DNA from: Cyanophora paradoxa
Lineage: Eukaryota; Glaucocystophyceae; Cyanophorales; Cyanophoraceae
Assembly: GCA_004431415.1 (NCBI GenBank)
Contig: QPMI01000502.1
Location: 124,001-188,000, forward strand
Length of the DNA stretch: 64,000 bases
Direction: 5' to 3'
Shown here: piece after piece, positions 54,866-64,000 of the stretch
How the letters are laid out: every line of letters begins with the position of its first letter
How positions within the stretch are numbered: position 1 is the first letter of the stretch
Notes under the pieces: model-generated
Database searches by the model: none
What the model saw: the letters and a program-made list of their open reading frames with translations, nothing else
What the model was told of the DNA's origin: nothing
Position numbers and translations under genes: made by a program

Positions 54866-55886
54866 CTATACAAGTCGCCAGGCGTGATGCTCAGAGTGGG
54901 ACTCCCGAGTTGCCGAGTCCATGAGAGCCAACCGCTCGTACTCCTTGTCAATCTTGTCTTGCGTCTCCTTGAATCTTTGCAGAATATCCACTGTTACTGG
55001 TCGCAGGAGATGGACACCTTCAAGAGATGTGCATCGGCTCAGGCCAACGTAAACTTGCCCATAGCAGAAGGGATTCCCCACGTCGACCACAATCTTCTTG
55101 CAGGTGGCCCTTGACTCTTGTGGATCGTGATCGAGAATGCTAATGCAAGGGGAAGCTGCAGTCGAAACGATGTTTCGCCATAGTAGGAGACCCGGGACGT
55201 GACTGGTGGTATTGGAACTATGGGATCCTCGCCATCAGGAACAGGTCTGTACGACTCTCCTCTGTAGTGATCTCGGGGGATCCGCACGAGAACAATAGGC
55301 GGCTTGTACTTTGCCCTGCCCTTGATCATCTCGTCGTGGTTCTTTGGAAGTGCAGGTGCTCCTTCTGGAAGGATAATGTCTTCCACTGTAACAACCGTTC
55401 CGTTGGTGAGACCAGCGATGAACACTTGCTAAGATTTCTTGTTATCATGACTTTAGCTCCACGTGCAAGTGTGATCTCGGCAGGCAGTCCATTCCGCTTC
55501 CACTTCTCATCCTTAGTCAGCAGTCCTCGAAGCATTTTCTCGTACTTCTCCTCAGTGTTGAACTTGCGCTTATATGTTCGCTTGCGTGTAGGTTGAGTGG
55601 GGTCGAGGTCGAGGTCACGGACATCATCATTGACCTCGTTGTCTCCGTGGTCATTGTCGGCAAGCATATCTTCTCTTGAGACTGGCTCGCTGAAGTCTGC
55701 AGGATTCTCTGTTGACGGCAGGTGATGAGCGAAGATTGTGACCCGGGCATGGTGAGAGCGAGGAGCCTGTTTCTCAAGCTTGCTGAGAAGCCTTGAGTTG
55801 AGCTCGTTCTTGACCTTGTGCGTTGCTGCCAGGCACAAGGCATCCAGGGGGATGTCTTCTCCGGGCCGAAGCACCCTTGTGTTCAA
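54866..55886 (-). pseudogene. PIF1-type DNA helicase fragment (Helitron-like or captured), broken
   Basis: It matches the C-terminal half of PIF1-like helicases, as carried by Helitrons or free PIF1 genes. In order on the minus strand: LNTRVLRPGEDIPLDALCLAATHKVKNELNSRLL, a charged insert, ARGAKVMITRNLS, LTNGTVVTVEDI, ALAFSITIHKSQG and GQVYVGLSRCTSLEGVHLL. The reading frame shifts between MITRNL and GLTNGT (about 55430) and again after KSQG (about 55110). The P-loop and Walker B half is missing, cut near 55900 where the sequence changes. It is therefore inactive. Codon use is less GC-biased than in host genes, in line with a mobile-element origin. Helitron ends were not identified. Confidence 0.8.
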
Positions 55887-55959
55887 CTTCCGAACGATGT
55901 GGGAGTACTGCTCTGTGGAGGCTGTTAAGGCCGTGTGGCCGTACCCGGTTTGCTTTTTC

Positions 55960-56998
55960 GACCGAATATAATATTCAGTTAACTAGCCGCACTCGAGTAT
56001 ACGTAGTAATCCAGGCTCGAAGCCCGGAAAGGTCCGGCGTTGCAGCACTACTATTCTCTACGGTAGTCCAGCCTAAGGGCTCGAATCGAACCAGCCTAAG
56101 GGGCTCGGACCGATCAGGCCAGGAGCAACTTGGCAAGCTCCGAACAACGGACGTGCACGAACTACGGCGTGGCATGGGCACGCAAGAAAAGCCATATGGA
56201 TAACTATTTATCTAACTAGCTCAGGACGGCTAGGGGCAATTAACATTACGAGCCAACTTGGCGAGCCGGCTTCCGTCGGCACTAGTACTCGGCCGTCGAA
56301 GGACTGGCGACTATTGGACGAGGATCCTCCGATTTCCGGAATTTCCGGAAATCGGGCGATTCTCGGGAGGGATCGAAACGGAAGACGGTGGTACCCGTCC
56401 CTTATTATAAGCCGACTCGATAACTCGCAGTAATTTCGCAGAAAGGAGCAGTCCGCGAAGCCCGCCTGGTTGCTGCCGCATCGCAGCAAGCTAGGCGCCG
56501 ACGCCCCGCCCACCTGACTCTCTTCACCTTCGTACGGTGCTCTGAGTCTGATTCCTACGACATGCTTTCCCCTGATTCTTGTGAACCGGCCGCTGATCAA
56601 AACCCGCGTTTTAGGCTCACAATGTCGGACTCTCACGGTTGTAATAATACTACGCCGGTTCTGCCCGAGGGCGCCGCTGCTGTTGTTCAGCAGGGGCCGG
56701 TTACAACGGGTCCAGGCTACTCTGACCACCACGGAGCCCGTCCGTGTGCGTAGTCCCCCTACTGCCCGTCTAGAGATCCGTGGATAGTCAGAAGCCTTGA
56801 TCCGAAGGGTTCTAGTCACCTTTTCACGGGCCTGCTCGAACGGCTGCGTTAACGGCCGTCGAACCCACGCCCCTACGACACCAGCCAAATTAACGGATTC
56901 GTAATTTTATCAAGGCTTGTCTCTGAACTATTCCCATTGGATAGGCACTTCCGGTCGGCGCGACTGCGGCTGGACTCGGTACTCGCACCGAGGAGACG
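55960..56998 (+). other. presumed 5' LTR/leader of the retrotransposon
   Basis: Non-coding in appearance, moderate GC, between the helicase fragment and the first retroelement reading frame. LTR borders and the primer-binding site could not be fixed because the matching 3' LTR is not in the window. Confidence 0.35.
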
Positions 56999-57681
56999 GT
57001 GAAGGAGCGCCGGACCTCGGTCAAGTACGTCCATTCCCCGGAGTCGAACAAGCTCCGTCCGCAAACCGAGGAGCTCGATCGGGAGACCAAGCGGGTCACG
57101 GAGTCCTACCCGGTTACTAGCGCCGCGCCTGTCGATCCGACCCCGGCTGTCGGTCCGGTTCCGGTGACTGTGCCACTGGCCCCGACCTTCGCGGGCAAGG
57201 TGAGCTCGCCGCCGACGTTAAAACAGATCGTGCGCGACTAGGCCGTCATCGGCTAAGAGCCAGTCAAGTGGCCGCAACCGACGTTTTTTCTTCGCGAACA
57301 GATCTTTGATCAGTTCCCGGACGTCGGTCAGTCGTACTTCTTCGGAGCCAACACCGGCGCCTCCGTCAACTACGCGGCCCCCGTTCAGCAGCCGCCGGTC
57401 TACGTCGCGCCCCGGCCGGAGTCGGCGCCGGGACCGCGCGTACGCCTGTCAAGGTGGGCGCCGGCAAGACGCTGGTGCCGCGCAACCGCAAGGCCGAGCC
57501 CGAGGATCTCGAGCGTACGCTCTTCCCCGACACGCCCAGCGAGAAGAATTCGACCGGCACGTGCACCCCGCACCCCGATAACGGTTTTCTCGTGCGCTGT
57601 GCCGACGGTCACTGGATTATAGACGGCGGCTACTCACCGTCCTCGCCGTCCGGCTCGGCCTCCGGCGTCAAGCGTGGGTAA
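56999..57681 (+). pseudogene. degenerate reading frame upstream of gag
   Basis: A proline- and valine-rich reading frame in pieces: KERRTSVKYVHSPESNKLR...PVTVPLAPTFAGKVSSPP, two stops near 57240-57266, then FDQFPDVGQSYFFGANTGA...NYAAPVQQPPVYVAPRP. A one-base shift near 57440 leads to AGKTLVPRNRKAEPEDLERT and HPDNGFLVRCADGHWIIDGG, stop at 57681. It resembles no gag or env that I know. It could be an extra element ORF or captured host sequence. Confidence 0.45.
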
Positions 57682-57956
57682 ACGGGCGTCAACTGCGAAT
57701 TCAAAAGTACGTATACGTCTTGCCGCTTGTAGACTGTACATCCGCTGACGGTCAACTTTTGGGCATCGGTTCTCAGTGCTTCGGATCGTCGTTTACGGCC
57801 CGGAGGCAGTGCGCCCGTACTTTGTATATCGATCTCTGTGACCGGTTCCTTATACGTTCCTTTTTGGAACGAGCGCAGTGACATCAAAGTTTCTTTTCCC
57901 TCCCTTCCAACCCGCCCTGCTCGGTAGCATATCCTATTTCAATCAAACAGGAGCAA

Positions 57957-59395
57957 TGGCTGTGCAGGCTGCCAACGCAGCAGTAGCGGCGACGGAAGCC
58001 GTAGCTAAGGCTATCAAGCAGTTTAAGGTGGACTCGGATAGAAAGGATCTTCCACTGCCTGAACTGCGAGGCAATAAGATACTTCGCTTCCTTGAAGAGT
58101 ATGATCTCTTTAGCGCTAGTATCGAGGGCGACACGCCCGCGGAGGTTTCGAAGGCGCGCGCGAACGCACTTATGAAGTGCCTTCGGCGGTCGAATCAGCT
58201 CACGGCCACGAGTCTAGTGCGCTGCATTGAGCGGAGGCCGCACTCGATCGAAATGACTACGAGGCTTTGCGCACATATATTATAAACAAGTACACGGAGG
58301 CTCAGAACCCGGAGGCTGTACTAAGGCAGCACATACAAGAGGCCGCCTCGTCTCTCTGTGAGATCGATCGGCCAGGCTCACTGGAGGCCGGCATGTACGT
58401 GAAGGACTGCATTTCCTATCGACGCCTACTGAATATGGAAAACGTCTGGACCGATTCGACATTAATAAACGCGATGGCAATGGCCTTGAGCGAAAATAAG
58501 CGACTGCATAAGCTGGCGCACAAAGCCTACAGGAAGCTCACGGCGGCAAATAGCAACGTGGCTACCTGGGAAAAGCTATTCGTCGAGTACGTCACCGACG
58601 ACGCCGCCTACGCTATCCAGGCCGCGGCGGCAAAAGTGGCCGCAGTCCAGGAGCCCATGGGTCTGGCTCCGCCACCACCTCCAGCCGCGACGCCCGCCGC
58701 CCTCAAAGAGGTGATCAGCGAGGCCTTGCGCGAGCGCGACGTGGGACTCACTCGCGAGCTGGCGACGCTGCGAGCCAACATCGTGGAAGTCCGCGATCAC
58801 GTTGGCCAGCGCCCTGAAACTGCGGAGGGTACAGTGAGCCCGCGCCGCAGGGATACCAGCGGCAGCAGCAGGGTACCCGCAGCAGGGCCAGGGTATCAAC
58901 GCCCGCGGTCCGATCAGCGGCAGCAGAGGCCGGAGCGCAAACGCCCTCCGAACGCCGGCTTTGATGCTGACGGCCGGATCATCTGCAATTACTGTGGGAA
59001 GAGCGGGCACATTATAGCTGAATGCCGCACCCGCAAGATGGAAGAGGGAACTGCAGCCGCTCGTGGGATGCGCCAGCAGCCGCCCAGCAGCAGCAGAGCT
59101 TCGGCTCTGGGTTCAAGCGTCAGCGCCAGGACGAGAATTTCTCGCAAGGCGGGGTAAGAAACCTTTCAAGGGAAAGGGAGGCTATCAGGGCCGCCCCTTC
59201 CAGTCGCAAGGCGCAGCCTCGAACGTCCAGTGTGACTTCTGTGGCCGGTTCAATCACACTGCGGACAAGTGCTTCTTTAAGAAGAAGCAGGACGAAGAGC
59301 AGCAGAAGGAGAGGCAGACCGCAGCGATCGCGGCTCTCCAGCAGCAGCTGCAAGAGTTGAACTTTCGTAGCCAGGGCGGGAGGCCCTCAGCGTAA
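57957..59395 (+). pseudogene. gag of the retrotransposon, frameshifted
   Basis: It starts MAVQAANAAVAATEAVAKAI at 57957 and continues with capsid-like helices (LPELRGNKILRFLEEYDLF). The frame changes near 58250 (continuing YEALRTYIINKYTEAQNPEA). A Pro/Arg-rich region leads to a first zinc knuckle CNYCGKSGHIIAEC (58984-59025). After another frame change near 59150 comes a second knuckle CDFCGRFNHTADKC (59231-59272). Two CCHC knuckles are typical of RNA-packaging nucleocapsid domains. The interruptions show the copy is not intact. Confidence 0.8.
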
Positions 59396-60153
59396 AACTG
59401 CAAATAAAGTCAGTCGCGAGCGAGCTCAGCCGAGTCGCTCGGTTGTACAGTCACCTGTAAATACGCGTGATTTCGCGGACAGGAACCCGTATGCAGTGCT
59501 CACAGTCGAGGACGTGAGCTCGACGCCTTCCAAGTGTGAAACGGAGCAGCAAAATAAACGTAAATACGAAACGGACGATGAATACCCGTTGCAAGCTGAA
59601 GAACACGCGCTCGACTTGGAAGATGCAGGCAGCGTCGGCATGACCGAAGGCATCCTGGGGCCCAGGACAGCGTCGGCGTGACCGAAGGCACCTATGCCCT
59701 GCGCAAGACTGGCCCCGGCTCAGCGCCAGTGCAGGATGCGGGAGCTCGACCCGGCCCAGACCAGCAAGGTCAAAGGCCAAGGCGGCGTACCTCAAAGAGC
59801 ATCGCTCGAAGGGCGCCCAGGGCAAAGCTCTCAAGAGAGGATGGCTGGATCGTCACATGCTCGGCTCGCCTCGCCTGGGACGCTCAGGTGGGAGTATTGA
59901 GTTAGCCGTGCGGTCTGGACGTACTTCTGATATGGGATGAAAGAGGGACGAGCAGCCTCGGCGCTGCACAGTCTCCTGACTCGGCGACGGTACCTGATCA
60001 TGGTGAGCCAACCCCTCGTGGAGCGGACCAACAAAAGGCCGCAAGCGAAGGCGGACTTAGTCCGGTCGCACCTAAACGAGTCGAAAGAAAGCTCTTTATC
60101 CCAACTAATCGCAAGTTGGTTGAGCGAGACTTACAGCGCGCCGGCAAGCGGCT
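59396..60153 (+). other. retrotransposon gag-protease linker, degenerate
   Basis: Short open pieces that look like an acidic linker (KYETDDEYPLQAEEHALDLE, 59560-59625). Near 60030-60240, in another frame, LFIPTNRKLVERDLQRAGKR and MSINFADLYTIPQ lead into the protease. Several frame changes are present. Confidence 0.5.
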
Positions 60154-61266
60154 GTGTGTAAAGGAAACCTCATCTCCAGCGCCCGCAGCAAACACGGCGG
60201 AGATGAGCATCAATTTTGCAGATCTGTATACAATCCCACAGATCAGAATGAGGTAGACGCACTAGTTGCGGAATTATTAACGGAGGCCGAGGTGCTAGCA
60301 CCCACCTCGACGCGACGGAGAGGCGTCCACGCCTATGTAAAAATCAAGGTCAATAGCAACAGCGCTATCGATGCATTAATAGATAGCGGTGCAGCTTATT
60401 CAATCGTTGCAGAGGCGGTGATTAAACACTTTGGCTTGGAGAAGCATATCGACCGCTCGTTCACATGCTCGTTTGCAACAGCGGACGGCTCTCCGGTTAA
60501 GTGCGTAGGGCTGATCTATCTTGACATCACCCTAGGGAGCATGGTACATGCTCGGCAGCCTTTCTTCGTGTGGAAGCGGTTGCCAACGAACGTCATTCTA
60601 GGCGCAGACTTCGTCAAAGCAAATCGCTGGTTAATAGACCTAGCGGACGGACTGCTGATCCATAAAGATAAAATGGACGACCAAGTAAAAATGATGAATG
60701 ACGAGAAGGCACCAGCGATGACGCTGCCCGAGGACGTGCGCATCCCTCCGGCATCTGAGAAAAATATTCAGCTGGTGCTGCGAGACGCCCTCACTCAGCC
60801 GAAGGACGGGACCTGTGGTTTGATGGAACGGTCCGGAGCATTTGCAGTGCAGCACGACCTCATGCCTGCAGACACCGTGACCAAGTGGGACGGCGGCACA
60901 TGTACAGTGCGAGTGCTGAACCCCAGCGTCAAGGGCGTCGTCCTGCGCAAAGGCACGGCGGTCGGCTACTGGACAGAGGCATCACAATTAAATATAAGCA
61001 CCATATTTGAAAACGGCGCAGTGAACAGTAAGGAACCAGCGATGCGCGCCGCAGTCGCAGCAGTAGCTGAGGCAGCACGCGGCCAGCTTGAGCCAACCAC
61101 CTGTTGGTGTGGGCAAGCACATTGCAAAGAGTGTCAGGCTAAAGCAGCTGACAAAGATTGGCAAGAGCTAAAAACCAGACTAGACGTCGGCTTCGACGAG
61201 CTACCCGCTGCTTACGCGACTCGGTGTATGATGTGCTTTATGCAAAACGACATATGTTTACCTTAA
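60154..61266 (+). pseudogene. retrotransposon aspartic protease region
   Basis: Pepsin-like retroviral-type protease. The catalytic motif is IDALIDSGAAYSIV (about 60367-60410), and the flap-side motif ILGADFVKANRWLIDL (about 60597-60645) marks the end of the fold. Upstream EVDALVAELLTEAEVL is the linker. After the protease, a long spacer with CWCGQAHCKEC (a possible small zinc-binding site, 61103-61136) leads to the RT. A frame change near 61215 ends this frame before the RT fingers. Confidence 0.75.
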
Positions 61267-62642
61267 GCTATAAGGTAGAGCCAGGCAAAACGATGCCTGC
61301 AGAATTTGCGCATGTAATCGACACCGGTGATCACAGGCCAATTCGTGTCCCCTGCGTCAAATGGACCCTATTCGAAGGGCCGAAATTCGAAAAATCATTC
61401 AGGAACAGTTAGACGCTGGAGTGATCGTACCTTCAAAATCGCCGTGGGCATTTCCAGTAGTATTGGCGAAAAAGAAGGATGGTACTTGGCGTTCTGCGTA
61501 GATTACCGTCAGTTGAATACAATCACAAAACAGGATGCTTACCCGCTTCCTCGCATCGACGATATATTCAATAATCTGCAAGGCGCAGTAGTATTCTCCA
61601 CGCTCGATATGGTCTCAGGTATTGGCAGCTGCCCTTATCTGAGGAAAGCAAAGAGAAAACTGCCTTCAGGACGAGTGAAGGACAGTTTGAATTCACGCAA
61701 CTACCGTTTGGTCTCTCGGGAGCGCCGCGGAGCTTTCAAAACGCCATGAATATTATCCTTTCCGGCTTGGCATGGACGCACGCGCTGTGTTACCTCGATG
61801 ACCTGGTGGTTTACAGCCGGTCAATTGAAACGCACGCTAGAGACCTGAACAAGGTGTTATCTCGACTGGATGAGGCGAACGTACGTCTGAAACCCACAAA
61901 ATGCAAGTTCGCGAAGGCGGAAGTCGAACTACTGGGCCATGTGGTCGATGCATCAGGGTACGTGTGGACCCAAGAAAGTCCAGATTCTTCATGACTGGCC
62001 GCAGCCTAAGACAGTCCGTCAGCTGCGAGGTTTTCTGGGTTTCGCGTCTTATTACAGGAAATTTATTGAAGGATTTTCTGTTCTAGCAGCCCCTCTCACG
62101 TCCTTATTACGGGCACGGATACCGTGGATGTGGAAGGAGGCGCAGCAAGAAGCTTTCGAAAAGCTAAAGAAAGACTGACATCTGCACCGGTGCTGCAATA
62201 TCCGGACTTCGGTCGACCCTTCATTGTACAGACTGACGCTTGCGTGGACGGCTTCAGCGCAATTCTTAAACAAAAAGACGGTCAAGGTCGTGAATATATT
62301 GTGGGTTGTGCCAGCAGGACGACCACTGACTCGGAGCGCAACTACTGGCCGACGGACCTCGAGGGTGCAGCAGCAGTCTGGGCAATTACGGAACAGTTCC
62401 GACCGTACTTGGAACTCGGACCTTTCACCCTGCGTACGGACCATGAGGCGCTGCTGGCAATTTTCAAGCCAAATTATCCCTTAAGCGGGATGGCAGCAAA
62501 TCGCGCGACAAAATGGGCAGTAAAATTGCAGAGATTTATGCCATTCACGATCGAGCACGTGAAGGGTAAAATCAACGGTGATGCGGACGTGATCTCGCGT
62601 TTATATGACTATTATGGTAAAGTGAGACCCGGAGGGATGTGA
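61158..62642 (+). pseudogene. retrotransposon reverse transcriptase and RNase H, multiply frameshifted
   Basis: RT motifs in order: HRPIRVP, IVPSKSPWAFPVVLAKKKDG, FCVDYRQLN (a base is missing before Cys, giving a stop), AYPLPRIDDIFNNLQGAVVFSTLDM, LPFGLSGAP, the catalytic LCYLDDLVVYS (61785-61815) and FLGFASYYRKFI. RNase H follows: VQTDACVDGFSAIL, SERNYWPTDLEGAAAVWAI, LRTDHEALLAIF. The reading frame changes at about 61365, 61495, 61620, 61700, 61970 and 62165. The stop at 62640-62642 is followed in the -1 frame by the next ORF. Motifs are well preserved but the copy cannot make a continuous protein. Confidence 0.88.
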
Positions 62643-63304
62643 CTACCTCGGAGGTGTCAACGCAGACGGACAGTGACTCAAGCCCCAGCCTGGGCGTGAA
62701 TGCGGTCTCTGCGTCGAAAAATGAGGAAAACGAGCTTGAGGATAACGTGGGCACAGAGAGCCCGGCTACACTAGCCGCGTCGCTCACGAACCTGCTCGCA
62801 CCGGCTCAAGCGGGCAGCGGGCCCCCGTCCCTATTCGAGCTAGCAAAGCTGAACCTGACGGCAACACTTGCTAGTCAGGGTGATCGATTGGCGATCACGG
62901 AATTTCTAAAAAGAAGAGAGGTAGCGCACCGGCTTAAGAACAAGCCAGTGGTGCAGCCGCCGCGAATTGTGCATTTCACACTAGCACCAGCAGACAACCC
63001 CAGAGCAGAGCAGCTCATGGGTACTCGCAGCTGGAAGCAGCACATCGATAAACTTCCTTTGAGTCAGGCGGCAGTGCTCAGTCTGCATATTATGCCAGGG
63101 CAAGACAGGCGAGGCCGGCAGGGACCTTGCCTCGGATTCCGGAAAACGCTGCAGAAAGTGAAAGATGCCTCAAATATAGCAGGCGCAGCGATTCCGGGCT
63201 GGATGGTTCGCATCGTACGCGCAGCAGTCGATATCTGCCCGCTGTGCAGGAGTCGGCGCCAGCGCAAACGTCGAGTGCAGCAGCGGGGGAGTTACCTGCC
63301 GTAG
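62639..63304 (+). other. RNase H-integrase linker ORF
   Basis: A 220-codon stretch with no recognised domain, overlapping the RT/RNase H stop by one or a few bases in the -1 frame. It is acidic at first (SKNEENELEDNVGTES) and then carries LFELAKLNLTATLASQGDR. It ends with a basic Cys-containing patch (CPLCRSRRQRKRR). Its frame breaks near 63130 and 63300. It is longer than the linkers usual in Ty3/gypsy elements. Confidence 0.45.
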
Positions 63305-63391
63305 CGACGACCAGCAGTCGTCGGCCACAGCGGATCTCGCGTACGTGACGCACAGCGCGACGATCCGACCTGGCGGGCATTAATTGATTTT

Positions 63392-64000
63392 ATGGAAGGT
63401 GGTGAAGCAGCACAAAAGCTTACAGTCAAGGAACGCGAGGCGTTAGCTGTACAGTCACAGGATTATAAGTTAGGTCCTGGCGGTCTGCTGCTTCATCTAT
63501 CGTATCCTCACGGAGAGACACGTGAGCGCATCGTGATCCCAGTTTCCTGCGAAAGGAAATTATTAAAGAAGCGCATAGCGGCTTTGGATCGGGACACGGC
63601 GGTTATCATGCGACGAATAATCGACTTCAGCGGAATTTTATTGGCCCCGGATGCGGGACTCGGTTCGCAAATATGTATCTCTGTGCGAGCACTGCCGCAC
63701 CCAGAAATTCGATAGGCCGACTAGCAAAGAGCCTACGCCGCGATATTCGTCTCGGCCTATGCAGCGATGGCAGATGGACGAAGTCAATTTCGCTGGCAAG
63801 GGGGGAAAGGCGTTGATCACCTTCGAAGACACGTTCAGTAAATGGATGTGTGCGTCGGCGCATGAAAGCGTAAATGCGCAGACCATTATTCAAGCAATCC
63901 TGGCGGTGATCTACGAGCACGGCTTAATGATCGAACTTGAATGCGATCAAGGGTCAGCTTTCACGTCGAAAGAAGTGCGCAAGTTTCTCACCTCGATGGG
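63392..64000 (+). pseudogene. retrotransposon integrase, N-terminal part, continues beyond the window
   Basis: DDE integrase. RNFYWPRMRDSVRKYVSLCEHC (about 63633-63697) is the zinc-binding H-C-C half of the HHCC domain. The catalytic core starts RWQMDEVNF (first Asp, about 63766-63790), then a second Asp in LECDQGSAFTS (about 63940-63970). The window ends before the catalytic Glu. The frame changes at about 63590. Chromodomain status is unknown because the C terminus is outside. Confidence 0.85.

Larger units (their letters stand above)
55960..64000 (+). mobile_element. degenerate Ty3/gypsy-type LTR retrotransposon, 3' part outside the window
   Basis: Domain order is gag (with two zinc knuckles), aspartic protease, reverse transcriptase, RNase H, linker and integrase, which is the Ty3/gypsy arrangement. 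GC is clearly lower than in the host genes. At least seven one-base frame changes interrupt it, so the copy looks dead. The left limit is uncertain: 55960 is where the helicase fragment ends and non-coding, LTR-like sequence begins. The 3' LTR lies beyond 64000, so LTR identity cannot be tested here. Confidence 0.85.

Noticed and set aside
56208-56888. A 226-codon minus-strand ORF in the presumed LTR/leader
   Set aside because: Composition is ordinary, no domain is seen, and it lies in what should be a non-coding LTR. Treated as chance.
1-64000. CRISPR arrays, operons, ribosome-binding sites, rRNA genes
   Set aside because: The window is intron-rich eukaryotic nuclear DNA. No spaced direct-repeat array or rRNA-like sequence was seen. 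tRNA genes could not be excluded by eye.

Overview
The window is eukaryotic nuclear DNA from a photosynthetic, very GC-rich, intron-dense organism. It is most likely a glaucophyte alga of the Cyanophora type. Three observations support this. The PsbO precursor begins Met-Ala-Phe-Val and the plastid SRP receptor FtsY begins Met-Gln-Ala-Phe, which fits the glaucophyte cyanelle-import signal carrying a Phe near the N terminus. Coding DNA is extremely GC-rich. Genes are cut by many 50-85 bp introns with a CTGA[C/G] branch-site-like motif just before the CAG acceptor. The species is an inference.

Layout. 1-9000: a small zinc-finger/coiled-coil protein, a membrane protein and a complete class II alpha-mannosidase (GH38). 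9000-10550: a palindrome-rich spacer and a doubtful ORF. 10546-15897: a TOPLESS-like WD40 corepressor with SUMO motifs. 16551-17184 (minus): a selenoprotein W-like gene with an in-frame UGA and a 3' SECIS hairpin, the most striking find. 17655-19328: gamma-glutamyl hydrolase. 19648-21188 (minus): ankyrin-SET protein. 21630-27583: a giant Ala/Arg/Glu coiled-coil protein. 29954-31573: psbO, convergent with cpFtsY (32234-33971, minus). 34082-35337: F-box/PP2-like protein. 35578-37790 (minus): NUMOD3/AT-hook protein. 38569-41863: PRP39 (U1 snRNP). 42030-43078 (minus) and 44568-46965: unknown proteins. 48116-52687 (minus): a large coiled-coil protein. A ~295 bp repeat occurs at both ends of the PRP39 block.

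From about 54.8 kb the DNA changes character: GC drops, and it holds a broken PIF1-type helicase remnant and then a decayed Ty3/gypsy-type LTR retrotransposon (gag, protease, RT, RNase H, integrase) that runs off the right end.

Functional threads: plastid biogenesis and photosystem II (psbO, FtsY), vacuolar/lysosomal hydrolysis (mannosidase, gamma-glutamyl hydrolase), transcription and chromatin (TOPLESS-like, SET, NUMOD3/AT-hook), RNA splicing (PRP39) and redox (selenoprotein). Exon borders were set by eye from conserved protein motifs plus splice signals. CDS entries give the outer limits of spliced genes unless exons are listed.
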